Of a stretch of 64,000 nt of DNA, positions 41,130-53,499 are shown piece by piece. This stretch comes from Paraspadella gotoi (Eukaryota; Chaetognatha), in NCBI GenBank assembly GCA_051294375.1, contig CM119264.1:30467047-30531046 (forward strand). The letters are read 5' to 3'. Every line of letters starts with the position of its first letter. Position 1 is the stretch's first letter. Position numbers and translations under genes: made by a program. The notes below the pieces were generated by a model. It was given only the letters and a program-made list of their open reading frames with translations, ran no database searches and was not told the DNA's origin.

Positions 41130-42680
41130 ACCTCTCGCTCTCTCTTTTTGTTTTGTTTCGGTCCATCGATCCTCTTTCCTTTTGTCTCTATCTCTCTCTT
41201 TTTGTATCTCTGTGTCTCTTCGCCCTCTCGTATTTTTCGTTCAGTCTCCTCCCTCTCTCAACATTTTCTCCCCTTCTCTCTGGTTAAAAGCCAACTGTCT
41301 TTCGAAAGCTCTCCACACGTACTTGGCTGCCGGCTTTCTCCTTTTATAAGTCTCTCTCATCCCCTCAAGCTAACTTTCTTTGTCTAATTCTCCTCTCTCT
41401 CTCTCTCTCCTCTCTCTCTCCTCCTCTCTCTCTCTCCTCTCCCTTCACCGATCTTCCCATTCCGCTCTCTCCACTCTCCCTCCCTCTCACCTCACCGCGT
41501 TCATCTCTCTTCATAGTCCCCCTTTCACTCCTCTCTCCTCTCTCTTCTCTCTCTCTTATTCTCTCTCCTCTTCAAGATGTCAACATATCGAAAGAGGCCA
41601 AGCATCGAGTAAAAGAAAAAGGATTTTATTTGCTCTACATAATAAGAAATCCGGGTTCTTCAGGTCGTCTTTGCGCAGGTTTAGCGTCGAGAAGCTCCGC
41701 GGTCGACCAAGCTCTCTGCGCAGGCGCGGTCCAATCTTTTCCGAGTCCTTCGAACGTAATCAAAGTGAGAATTTAGAAAAGCAATTGAGCACAAGAGAAA
41801 GAAACCGAAGTCTTCCGTTTTTGTTCTTCATTTTTTTTGTCGCACACCGCGAAACGCGAAATCTCATCAACTTTTTTTCCGCTTCTAACGGATGATCATG
41901 GGTTTTTTCCCGCAATATCCTACGCATGAGGATGAGTAAGTCCAGTCGAGCTCTTTACTCCAGTTCCCGGCTACTAAACAACAAACTCAGTAAAACGTCA
42001 ACCGCTTCTACCTTATCCTACCAGTTTAAACTCTGCCCCGAAGTACTATCCGATTAGACTTAAGTTATTACAATTCCCGCCCAACATATTTTCGCTTCTA
42101 CCATAAACTTTAAAGTTCCGCTTCTGCCAAAGATTTTTCCATCAACTCGATTTCAAACTGTCTCTCCTTCTCCTCCTCCTCCTCCTTCTCCTCCTCCTTC
42201 TCCTCCTTCTCCTCATTCAGTCTTTACCTCACATTTCCTGTCGCTTATTAGTTTTTTTAATCAATTTCATTATTTTTCAAGCATGTCCGTTGGTATGTCT
42301 GTCTGTTTGTCCGCTTCTCAGCCTATCTCTCAACCATGAATTTTTCTTATTTGAATAATTATTGTCAAGATTATTACTTCATTAACCCAATATCCTGACC
42401 TCTCTTCTTCTTTCTCTTCCTCTCTTTCTTCTTCGCCCCTCCCTCTCTCTCTCCCGTCCTCTTTCTCTGTCTATCCTTCTATCCCTTCTATCCCTTCTTT
42501 CCTATCTTCTCAACCTCTCTTTCTTCCTCTCATCGTCTCTTTCTTCCTCTCATCCTCACTTTCTTCCTCTCTTTCTTTTTTTCTTCCTCTTTTTCTTCCT
42601 CTCTTTCTCTTTTTCTTCCTCTCTTTCTCCTTCTTCCTCTCTTTCTTCTTCTCCCTTCCTTTCATCTCAGGTCGATTAGC
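41130..42680. other. CT-rich intergenic DNA, no gene recognised
   Basis: CT and CTTCCT repeats dominate (41,380-41,575 and 42,160-42,670). In the non-repetitive part (41,580-41,895) a plus frame reads GQASSKRKRILFALHNKK then a basic stretch and RNQSENLEKQLSTRERN before a stop. It has no start and no recognised domain. Confidence 0.45.
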
Positions 42681-42682
42681 CT

Positions 42683-43226
<544 letters not shown>

Positions 43227-43689
43227 TAATCAAAGATCTTCTGTTCTCATCGGAATTTCATCAGTCATCTTCTCCAATCAAAACCGAGAGACGCTTTTCT
43301 TACCGACACCAATTCTGCCTCACCTCTCCTTCTCCTCCACCACCTCCTCCTCCTCTTCCTCTTCCTCCTTTTCTTCCTCCTCCTCTTCAACAACATGGAT
43401 CCCATTTCAGCTGAGAAATTTCAATTATTAATTTCGTTCGCTTTTGACAACATTTACTAGAAATGCATTTTGTCCCTTCTCTGTTTCCCGCTCGCTCTCT
43501 CTCTTCCTCTGTGTCTCTCTCTTTCTTTCGTTCTTTCTGTCTCCCTCTCTCTCTCTTTCTCCCACGCTCTCTCTTCTACTCTCTCTTTCACTTTCTCTCC
43601 ATCTCCCTCTCCTCTCCTCTCCATCCCTTCTCTTTCCTCTTCTCTCTCTCCCTCCCCCACTCTCTCTCCCTCCCTCCTCTCCCTCCACC

Positions 43690-43920
43690 TTACCCGGCCC
43701 ATATAAGCGAGGCCCGGATGTTAGACTTCGGAATATCCACGGATGTAAGTATTTGACACGTGATCTTGACGGCGGGGCGCGCGCGGGCGAAGAGGACGGA
43801 GGCGGGACACGTCATTCTCGGTAGAGGCGTTAGCGTCAGGGTGACGTTTTTGGCGGAGGCGAGGGAGGCGAAGAAAGAGGCGGCGGGGAGAGAATATGAA
43901 ACAGATGTCATCTGAAGAAG
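43690..43920. other. CpG-rich segment open on both strands, possible exon or promoter
   Basis: GCGCGCGGGCG-type sequence follows CT repeats. A minus frame (73 codons from 43,911) has strongly C/G third positions (SLASAKNVTLTLTPLP, ASVLFARARPAVKIT). A plus frame (HVILGRGVSVRVTFLAEAR) is also open. A strong donor-like GAT/GTAAGTATT on the plus strand is at 43,744. A CATATAAG box lies at 43,700. No family recognised. Confidence 0.25.
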
Positions 43921-44394
43921 ATGGGGGTTGGAGATGGAATAACGATAAAGGATTTTAGATAATGTAGGTGAGTTAAAGATATTTAGCCGCGCGTCTCGCT
44001 TTCCCTATTTTTAAAAAAAGATTTTTTTTGGCGAGAGACAATTTGTTAGGGGAAAAACATCAGACGCTTCACTTCGCTGGCGAAAAAAATGAGAAAAACT
44101 TTTCAAACGGACTTTGATTTTTGTAATTGTTGTAATATTTGTAATTTTGTAATTTTTTAGTATTAAAATTTCGAATTTTTCAATTTGTAATTTTATATCG
44201 AGACAGAGAGAGAGAGAGAGGAGGAGAGAAGAGAGAGTACAGAGAGAGAAGAGAGACGAGAGAGAGATGAGTTGGATTTAATTGTTGAATTGGTATCAAC
44301 GGGAAACGGGCCTTTGGGCTTCACTAATTAGATTAAGAGAGAGAGAGAAGGAGAGAGAGTATTGAGGAGAGGAGAACGAGAAGAGAGAGATGAG

Positions 44395-44428
<34 letters not shown>

Positions 44429-45177
44429 CGCCAACATAACTAGATCACTTCCGTCTTAGTAATGAAAAGGCCGAGGAAATTGTTAAGCGAATCGAAATAT
44501 TGACTTAAATTTGAGAAAGTAAGTTAATTATGGTTTTGTTCCGGTTCCAGGCTTCTCGTCTTTTTGATTAATTCCATGTTATCTTTTTCCTATTAAATGC
44601 ATTATTAAATTCATGGCGTGTTGCGGTTTTTACAAAAAGATTGAAAGTAAAAATTAAAAATTTTAAAATAGTTCAACATTTTTCTTCTTTTTAAAAAAAA
44701 AATAGTTTCTACTCGAAAAACCAAATAAGAAAAAAAGTTAAAAAAATTAAAATTAGAAAATAAAAAAATCCAACGAAGCAAAAAACCTAAAAAACCGTAA
44801 ATGGAAGCAGAAGGTTTTTTTGAGTTGGGATCTGAGAAAAGAAATGGTGGTTAAAATGTGGTTAATGGGTGGTGAAAAGGTGGTTAAAAGGATGGTGTCG
44901 GTGTCGATGGTAGCGGTGAGATGGTGGTGACCCATTTTGGTGAAAGGTAGGGGTAGGGGTCTAGTTGAGAGAGAGAAAGTGAGAGCGAAGTTAATTCAAG
45001 TGAAAATTTTGACATTTCGATGAAGGGAATTTTAATTTTCAGTGATTAAAGTAAAATTAAAATTAAATGGAGGATTTTAATAAATTGAGTTAGACTCATT
45101 TGGAAGAAAGTGAATCGTCATTGCGTAAAGGCGAAAAACATTCCGCGCTGCCTGCCATCCTGCTAAGACGCACCTAG
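43921..45177. other. AT-rich DNA with GA tracts, no gene seen
   Basis: GA tracts at 44,205-44,268 and 44,336-44,428 flank a non-repetitive 60-bp piece. GGTGGTTAAAA/GGTGGTGAAAA words are tandem at 44,845-44,935. Confidence 0.5.
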
Positions 45178-45357
45178 CAGCGCCGTCGTTTGCCGAGCAG
45201 CGCCGCCTTAACCTCCACGATTTAGCCCATTCCAAAGCAGCGCCGCATTTAACTCTGCAGCGCCGCCTATTTTTTCTTAGCGTCACCCGTAACCCCACGG
45301 TGCCGCCCGTTACCCTACAGTGCCGCCCTCGCCTTGTCACCGCCTTCTCGCTAAACC
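45178..45357. repeat. 20-bp minisatellite with CAGCGCCGC core, exact phase
   Basis: Unit starts fall at 45,178, 45,198, 45,218, 45,238, 45,258, 45,278, 45,298, 45,318 and 45,338. Most begin CAGCGCCGC or a close variant (CGGTGCCGC, CAGTGCCGC, TAGCGTCAC), followed by a variable 11-bp half. Period is preserved without any indel. The 87-codon minus frame over it is explained by the repeat. Confidence 0.8.
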
Positions 45358-46026
45358 TCGCAACCCGAAAACCCGATTCTTATTATTAGAGCAATAAATC
45401 CTTTTCTTTTTACTCGATGCTGCCTCTATTCATCTTGCATCTTGGAGGACGAGACGAGATGACGCGAGGACGAGGAGGCGGCGACGGAGGAGGAGACTGG
45501 ACGAGGAGATGAGAGAGAGACGAGTGGAGAAGAGAGAGAGAGAGGCAGGAGAGACGAGAGAGAGAGAGAGAGAGAGAGGAGAGGGAAAAAAATAGAGGAA
45601 AGCCTAGGAACATCATTCAATTATCCTTTACATGAAAAATCATTCAGGAATGGAACAAAGTTCCGATGGAAAACGCGGAGGAGGTAATTAGTGACTTGTT
45701 GCTGGATTTTCTCAGGCTATACTGGATCTTATGCTGCCGTGTGGAGTACGTGGCGTGAGAGTAGAGGATGAGAGGAGAAGAAGAAGAGAGAGACAGAGAG
45801 AGAGAGAGAGATTCATCGGCGCGTGGAAAGATAACTGTGTTAAAGAATAAAAACGTGACTCGGATGAGTCCAGAAAACACTGTGGAACCGATTATGGCAT
45901 GAAAAAATGGAAGGAATCGAGGGAAAAAATGTGAACAAACAATTTTTGCTATTTTTCTCTCTTTTATCCCCCCTCTTCCTACTCCTTTCTCCTCTGCTCT
46001 CTTCTTACTTGCTTTCTCTCCTCTCT

Positions 46027-46069
<43 letters not shown>

Positions 46070-46145
46070 CGGGGCGTTCTCACTCTCAGTTGTACGACTT
46101 TACTGGTTTGCGCAGCTTTATTAAAGTGAGTCAAATTTATCGTAG

Positions 46146-46176
<31 letters not shown>

Positions 46177-46507
46177 CAGACGGAGAGAGAGAGAGACCAC
46201 AGAGAGAGAGAGAGAGGAGGCTTGACAGATTTTCAAGATTTGCAATTTTCAATTTCAGATTAAATTCGAATGATGAAATAAAGTTGAGTGAATTTTCTAT
46301 TAAACGGATTTTAAATTATATTTTTTTTATTTCGGTAAATAATAAGAATAGGATTTAAGTATATATTTTGCTTTGAAGCAAATGATATTAACATTTTTAG
46401 ATGATGCTTTCGATTTTAACTATTTAGATAAATTTAGTTAAGAACGAATTTAATTTTATGAATCTGAGAATATCTAATTACCATGGCAACCCTTTTTTTG
46501 TTTCAAG
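45358..46507. other. GA/CT-rich and AT-rich DNA, no gene seen
   Basis: GA tracts at 45,500-45,590, 45,780-45,810 and 46,150-46,215; a CT tract at 46,028-46,069. The 118-codon plus frame at 45,907 and 88-codon minus frame at 46,245 are repeat translations. Confidence 0.55.
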
Positions 46508-46638
46508 TTTCTTCCTTCCAACTTGAGAAAAAAAAAGAAAAAAGGAAATCGAAAACAAGTGAACAATTTGAGGTTCGAAAGGTCAAACTGACTGAAGATG
46601 ACAGCACCGACTAAAAAGAAAATGAAGGCGAATTTTTG

Positions 46639-46641
<3 letters not shown>

Positions 46642-46731
<90 letters not shown>

Positions 46732-46770
46732 GAGGGAGAGAGGGAGAGAGGGAGAGGGGGAGAGAGAGAG
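46642..46770. repeat. GA microsatellite
   Basis: GA tract with GGGAGA interruptions at the right. Its counterpart in D' (59,899-60,001) is shorter and indel-broken. Confidence 0.9.
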
Positions 46771-46784
46771 GATGCATTATAAAA

Positions 46785-46930
46785 CGCATCATTCCTAGAC
46801 TAAGACCAACCTTGCAGTAGAGACTCATGCTAAAGACCCAACTCGTCATGGTTTCAGACCCACCTATATCTAAATGCGGACCCACCCTCTCATGATGCAG
46901 ACCTACCTTGTCGTGGTGCAGACCGGTTGC
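46785..46930. repeat. Degenerate minisatellite with a (G/C)AGACC word
   Basis: AAGACC, CAGACC, GCGGACC and GCAGACC recur about every 20-30 bp with CATG or CGTG between them. Also present in D'. Confidence 0.45.
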
Positions 46931-47459
46931 GGACCCGACGTCTTGCTTTCGTCTTTTGACGATGAAAGAAACGACGACACTTTTCCCGCCAAAAATCGGC
47001 GACTGAAAGATGGTGGCGTTGAAGCTGGGAAAGAGAAAGAAGGGGGACTTGTTAAAGATCGAGAAAGGGAATTGTGTTACGGGGTTGAGGGCAGTTGGAT
47101 ATTTATTCCTCTGAGGATTTATCCTAATTATTTTTGGTAATATTATTTTTTATAATTAAAACAATTATGTGTTAATTATCGAAATTTAAGTCACCTTTAA
47201 ACTTGCATCATCTACATCTCTCAATTACAAAGTAAATAATATTATTAAACAATAAATAAATAAATAAACCTAAATAATAAAAAAAGCTCCTAAACTGGTT
47301 ACATATACATTTATATACATTCATTTCAAGATCATTATCCTTAAATATTTATCGGCCTAAACCTCCTTAAATCGATTCTTATCTTCTTCAAATATTTAAC
47401 TCCCAACTTCTATTCAATCAACAGAAAATATATTTTTTTCTTTCTTTACTTTCAATTAT

Positions 47460-47560
47460 AGATCGTCATTTATAATTTGTCACGCGGAATTCTCCCGCCA
47501 AAACAAAAGGGTCTGCCACGCCCACCCGCCCCCTTTCGCGCGAAAGTGTGGCGTCTTTCC
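47460..47560. promoter_or_regulatory. CpG-bearing segment with CACGCCCACCCGCCCCC box
   Basis: GCCACGCCCACCCGCCCCC followed by TTTCGCGCGAAA, an E2F-like palindrome, in AT-rich surroundings. Conserved in D' at 60,788-60,822. Regulatory meaning is inferred only from these words. Confidence 0.25.
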
Positions 47561-47716
47561 TCGCGTCTGTGTTTCGTCTCCAGGCGAAACAGATTTTCGA
47601 TGTTTCGTTTTGCCTTGTTTTTTTGTTTCTTTCGCTCGAATCTTGGACGTCGAAGAGAGAAAAATCGTTAATCAAGAATACAAATAAATCTGTCCTTTGT
47701 GTGGTCTATCTGTCTT

Positions 47717-47776
47717 TCTGTCTTTTTTCTTTCTTTCTTTCTTTCTTTCTTTCTTTCNNNNNNNNNNNNNNNNNNN

Positions 47777-47807
<31 letters not shown>

Positions 47808-47812
47808 TTTAT
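47717..47812. repeat. (CTTT)n tetranucleotide array with 19-N gap
   Basis: TTTC repeats on both sides of 19 N (47,758-47,776). D' (61,010-61,092) has an interrupted version without N. Confidence 0.9.
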
Positions 47813-47877
47813 TTCATCCCCTTGACGTTTCTTTGTTTGCTCAAAATTTTTTTTTCTTTTTTGCCCTCTTCCCCACC

Positions 47878-47910
<33 letters not shown>

Positions 47911-48442
47911 TCTCTCCCAGCCCATTTCCCATACTAACTTCCATTAACCTTATCTAACTCCATATTTTCTATTTCCTCTCGATGTTTCAGCCTCTCCTTT
48001 CTATTTTCCTCCTTTCTTAGTCTTTCACCTTCTATTTTCCTAGATCTCTCATTCCTTTCTACTTTTCTCCCTCTTTTTCTTCCTACCTTCCAAGTTCTAA
48101 CATCTTAATTTCTATTTCCCTGAATGATTTTTTTTTTTGGATTAGAGGAGGGGGTCCTAAATCCAGACCAATCTGGAAGGTGGTGCCACAAAGTAGGACA
48201 ACCAAACTCATTCGGTTCTCAGAAAGTGGGCCATTTTGGATGACTTTAGCCAATGAAAAGAGTTAAGCCAATAAGAATGAGGGAATTAGAGAAATTAGGC
48301 CATTCCCTTGGAATTTAAGCCAATGCCGTAAAAAAAAACAAGCCGATGCGACCGTACTGAGGAATGAGGATATTCCGGGGTACGTTTCTGATGGACATGG
48401 CATGAAGGCAAGGTCGCATGGTCTTCGGTGATCTCCATGCCC

Positions 48443-48443
48443 A

Positions 48444-48487
<44 letters not shown>

Positions 48488-48490
48488 AAC
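48443..48490. repeat. (CGA)n trinucleotide tract, 15-16 units
   Basis: Pure CGA here. The D' counterpart (61,741-61,779) is shorter and broken by GAGCGA and CCGACG. Confidence 0.9.
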
Positions 48491-49902
48491 GAAACTTTCT
48501 CTTTCTCCTCCTCGTTTCTTTTCATCCCAGAGATGTGATATACCCGCGGAAGAGGGCGAAGGGCAGAAAAACCGGGTCGGTGCCCGACACGGCTCTCTCC
48601 GCCCCCCTACCATTCCCCACCTCCGCCTGATCGCGCAGGGTTTCAGGGACGAGAGACGCCTGAAAGAGGCGCTGGCCGCCGAGCAAGAGCCGCGACCGCG
48701 CCGGCACCCCGCGCGCCGCGGACACGCCGCGGACCGGCCGCGGACCGCGAGCCGCAGACCGCGCCCTCGCTTTTTTCTTGTTCTTTTTTTGTTTTCTGTC
48801 AGATGTGGACAATTTCGCCGGCGAATTTGCATTAATCTTGTTGGCGTCGGATGCGTGAGAAATGGTTCCATCCGAGATTGGACGGGTGGGTTGTGGGGAT
48901 TTTGGAAGAAAGTGATGGGGAGGGGGTGGAGATGGGTAGGTAAGGATAGAGGAGGGGATTGGATAGGGAAGGGGATTGGATAGGTGAGGGGATTGGATAG
49001 GGGAGGGAGATGGGTAGGTAAGGCAGTGTGGGAGGGTAGAGATGTCGGGATGACTCCGGGGATCTGAAATGTGCCTTCCCGTGGACTACTCTTTACAATA
49101 GAAATGAAAACAGACTTGCATCAGGTAGAACATGGTAGGCTTGCGGATGACAGGCGGAGAAAGGGAACATGGAAAAAACATAGGACCTGAGAGAATCGAA
49201 AGGAAGACGGCAGAAACCAGACGCTGACGGAGGTGGGCGTGGCTGGCCGCTTCCATCTTTCTTCTTTTTCCGTTTCTTCTTTTCTTTCTTTTCTTTTTGG
49301 AGATAAAAAAAAAGAAAGAAATGTGGAAGAATCACCATCGAGCGACTTCAAAACTGTGAAGAGACTTTTCACCGTGAAAAACCTGACCAATGTGAGGAAA
49401 GTGACGATTGCGACTAATGAGAAATTTGACCGCAAACACAAATTGTGAGGAAGAAACTTTGTTGCAAATTCGTCAGCCGTCTTTTCTCAATTTTATTATT
49501 AGTTTACAAATAAAACATTATTCGTTTATTACATTCCGCGTGTATATATTCGTTTATTATTCATATTTCTTATTTCCTCATCCAAAAGAGTACATAGATT
49601 TCATTGAAGATCCCGCTGGAAGTCAAGTGCTGACCTCACCAACCCAGAAACTAACTGTGTTGAGAGTAGGTTGGGAATTTCTACGGTGCCAGGGGTTTCT
49701 TCCTCGGCGTCGCTACGGTGCCGAGGACCGCATCGGTACTTCTAGTTTTCCGTCGGCGATGAAGAAGGAGCGAATAAAGTTTACGACCATAAAATGATTC
49801 GTCGTTTGTGTATAAAAGCCTAAACGAGGTGATTAAAAACATTGCGCGTGATGTCAACCCAGCGAGAGACAGAAAAATGGAATGGGAAGAAAAGGGGATT
49901 AG

Positions 49903-50019
<117 letters not shown>

Positions 50020-50026
50020 GAGAAAC

Positions 50027-50140
50027 TTAATGCCACGACGAATGCTACGTCGAAAGCCACGGCAAATGTTACGGCGACTGCCACGGCAAATATCATTGTT
50101 GTTGTCACGGCTAATGTCACGGCGAATGTCACGTTCGCGC
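50027..50140 (+). repeat. 12-bp minisatellite (AATGYCACGGCG)
   Basis: About nine units of AATG(C/T)(C/T)ACGGCG with variants. A 12-bp period is a multiple of three, so open frames with a four-residue period (such as TANVTATATAN) arise on the plus strand and Ala/Val-rich ones on the minus. D' retains it at 63,352-63,465. Confidence 0.7.
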
Positions 50141-50365
50141 CTTTCGAAAAGGAAAAAAAAATGCCACGTCTGATCTTTCGCCCTTTCTGATGTTTATGAC
50201 GGGAAAATTGCCATCTCGGGTTCGCGGACGTGGGGGAGGGGGAGAAACTGACCACTAAACCATTACCACACCCCACCCCTTTTATGTGGTCACCCTGTAG
50301 CCCCCGTTTCCCTTTTTCGTTATGAAGCTTTATTAAAGGGATCAAGCTCGGAAATCTTGACAAAG

Positions 50366-50472
50366 AAGCCGAAGGAGCAATAAGGCCAAATCCAGGGATG
50401 TATATAACGCTCATGGGAAAAAAAATAAGGCCAAATCCAGGGATGTATATAACGCTCATGGGAAAAAAAATA
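50366..50472 (+). repeat. Tandem duplication of a 48-bp unit
   Basis: AATAAGGCCAAATCCAGGG then ATGTATATAACGCTCATGGG and an A run, present twice head to tail. Both units are present in D' (63,707-63,802). The TGTATATAA word gives each unit a TATA-like box. Confidence 0.85.
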
Positions 50473-50665
50473 TTATGACGGAGATAATGAGGAAAAAATC
50501 GTTGGGCAACGCGTGGGATAGATTTTGACCGTTTTCGGGGGATTGGCTCGCGGCGGAGAAAATGTTAAGTCGTATTAATAATACACTAATATTATAAAAC
50601 TAATGAGATTTATGTTTACAGCGAGGCGACTTACAGATGGAATTTTAGAAATAGTGATTTATTTT

Positions 50666-51093
50666 CCGTAACAAAATGATAGATTTATATTATATTAATT
50701 TCCTTTTTTAAGGTGAAAGTAATTGTTTGTGAATGCCTTAAATTTTTCACGAATTGGGCGATTTCTATTGGTCTTTGGTGATTCTATCCGTGAATTTCGA
50801 TTGTCAAAGCCTAACAAAATGTGGAATTGTCACGTGACTGATTAGGACTTAAAAACATGTCAAGAACTCCGCGGGCACGTGATTCAATAATCGGCTGTTC
50901 GACCCACTTCGCCTTCTTACTGCATCTCAAACTTACCCTTCTCATCAGGCCCTCACCTGTAAGTGACGTTGAATCCGTGATCAATTGCCTGTAGATTTTT
51001 CCCGAGAATCAGGCGATTGAAGTTGTTCCAAATCGTCGCTGACTCCGCTGAAAAAGAGTGAGAGAGAGAGAGAGAGAGATGAAATAATTGTAA

Positions 51094-51163
<70 letters not shown>

Positions 51164-52032
51164 CAGAGAGACAGAAATCAAAATTCATTTTCGTATCATT
51201 CAGTATTTCAGTTATTATGGGGCGAAGTGTGAAGAATGGCCAAGGCATGACTGGGGACGACGGAACTAGTGTCACACATATCGGAATGCAATGCAAGACA
51301 ATACAATACAGTACAATTTCGCGTCTCTTTCTACTCGCGAGAACCCAATCTAAGACCGTGACATTGCTGAGAGCCTTTCGTGTGTCACTGTGTGTAGCAA
51401 AGCGCGTGACAGGGCCGAATCACACATTTTCGCTCGAGTCTTAAGTTTTAACACCTCAAAGGATGACGTTTTTTGACTCGACTCCAACGCTCCCAGCGGG
51501 AAAAGTGAGAAAACTATCTCTTACTCTTTCTTCTTGTCTTTTGTTTTTGCTCGTGCGAATGAATATCAAATTTATTCGAATCTGAGAAAGTCAAATTGAG
51601 ATGATAACAGAACGCAACTCAATTCTTTAAAGTTGGACAAAAAGAATTGAAAAGTTTAGATATTTTGTTCAATAGTTTGTACAATTACTACCAATTTTAC
51701 TCTCAGTTGTAAACTTTTTAATGCGTGCGTTGTAACCTTTTTGCACAATTTTAAAATTTAAAAACTTTTTCAAACTAAATAAAAGCAAAACCACTATTTG
51801 TCTTAACTTACACTGTCATAATTAATTGCTGGGTTTTCCTACTCTCTTTCTCTCTCTCTTTCTGTCTCTGTCTTTTCCCCCATCCAATGCCTTCCAACGA
51901 CTTCCATTTTTTCCTCCGTTTTCCTCTTCCCTCGTTTCGCGTTGAATAATCGAGAGATGCCATAAAACAACCCTGCTGTTCTTTCTTCTTTTTAAGCTTG
52001 AGAGAGAGAGGAGAGCGAGAGCAGAGAGAGAG

Positions 52033-52063
<31 letters not shown>

Positions 52064-52645
52064 AAAGAGAGAAGGAGAAGCGAAACAGAGAGAGAGAGGA
52101 GAGAGAGACAGAAGAGAGAAGAGCAGGAGAGCAGAGAGAGAGATAAAATTTAAGATTTATGGAAAAGAGAAACGAGAGATTTAAAAAAAAATGTTTGACG
52201 TCGCTACTAAATTCCTTAATAAATGAAGAGCAGCTGGCGAGGAAGCAGTCACCTTCATCGGTGGGCAGAGTCGCATTGTTGAAGCCTTTTGAGGGTCGGT
52301 CTGTCTCTCTGGCAATTTATTGAGAAATATGTGGCTATATTTTTCAAAAGCGTCGCATTTGAATAAAATTAAGATTATAATTATAGCTCAAGTATGAAGG
52401 ACTAGACATGTAACGCTTTTTTTTTATCTAAATGAATATCTAAAAGATATACTACTTATTTTCATCAGCTTATTGCAGGATTATGAACCTTAGATATCAT
52501 TAAAAAGATATTCAAATAGTTTATAGTTTAATAACATGATATTAATCATTTTCCGCCCTGACGAGATGGAACGTCGCCAAGAGGATCTTCTTCTTCTACT
52601 TTAATCGCGCCGACGATAAAGAGGCCAAGTTTTAAGACTGAGCCT
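50666..52645. other. Unique AT-rich DNA with GA tracts, no gene recognised
   Basis: GA tracts at 51,058-51,175 and 52,000-52,143. A 75-codon plus frame at 51,217 has mixed composition but no recognised domain. A short MERRQEDLLLL frame begins at 52,567. Confidence 0.5.
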
Positions 52646-52652
52646 CTCTGCA

Positions 52653-52702
52653 GCGGCGGCGGCGGCGGCGGCGGCGGAGGAGGAGGAGGAGGAGGAGGAG
52701 GC
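52653..52702. repeat. (GGC)n(GGA)n compound trinucleotide tract
   Basis: About nine GGC then eight GGA triplets. One plus frame encodes poly-Gly and then SVNIFGGNRDEI before a stop. No gene is assigned. Confidence 0.9.
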
Positions 52703-52831
52703 AGCGTTAACATTTTCGGCGGGAATCGCGATGAAATATGAATTTGTGTTCGTCGCCTCCTGGCGGCGTCAACTTTAACGTCCCGATGGAGGCAGAGGAT
52801 AGCATGAAGAGGACGATTTGAAAATCACTTT

Positions 52832-52833
<2 letters not shown>

Positions 52834-52901
<68 letters not shown>
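52834..52901. repeat. GA microsatellite
   Basis: Pure GA tract of 34 units. Confidence 0.95.
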
Positions 52902-52907
<6 letters not shown>

Positions 52908-52979
52908 CGTTTGAGTCGTATCTGTTGTTGTCGTTTATCCTCAACAACTCATTCTTCACAGTTTCTCATCACTCTCTCT

Positions 52980-53024
<45 letters not shown>

Positions 53025-53032
53025 CCTTCTAG

Positions 53033-53300
53033 CAATGTCCTCCGCATTTCCCTTCGCCATAATTTCTCTTCAGTTTTCGTTTCGCGTTTCGGTTCGACGC
53101 CCAACTTACGTCACGGAACGTCTAATTTCACGCCAGATCACGCCACAGCTGCGTCAGCGTGCCAGTTTCGAGGAGCGCTGAGATTGCGAAGTCACACGAT
53201 GTCCTGCGATGCCATTCAATGCATCAATAATATCGCAAGATTTTCAAAAATGTTGTACCGAGAATGCAACATGGGAGATTTCAATGGTTTTGTAGAGCGA
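53033..53300 (+). CDS. Possible internal exon of an unrecognised protein
   Basis: A CT tract ends in CCCTTCTAG, an ideal acceptor, at 53,032. The next about 270 bases are non-repetitive and open in one frame: SNVLRISLRHNFSSVF, SRFGSTPNLRHGTSNF, then MSCDAIQCINNIARFSKML and YRECNMGDFNGFVERT, before another CT tract. Four Cys and mixed composition look protein-like. No family is recognised and no good donor is seen except GTAGAG at 53,290. Confidence 0.3.
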
Positions 53301-53314
53301 ACGCTCTCTCTCTT

Positions 53315-53321
53315 CTTCTCT

Positions 53322-53365
<44 letters not shown>
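53315..53365. repeat. CT microsatellite
   Basis: CT tract, followed by CCCCTCC-type pyrimidine sequence to 53,440. Confidence 0.9.
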
Positions 53366-53368
<3 letters not shown>

Positions 53369-53499
53369 ACCCCTACCTCCTTAACCCTCCGCCCCCTCTT
53401 CTCCGCCCCCTTCTCCACCCCCCTCCCTGCCCCGACATCGCTCGAACATCATTAGACCAGAAAGACTTAATTGTTAACTTCGACTCGAGTTTCATTCGT

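Noticed and set aside
48263-48871. 202-codon minus-strand frame with poly-Val
   Set aside because: Driven by a CGA tract and a GC-rich minisatellite. The D' version is broken by indels and no domain is recognisable.
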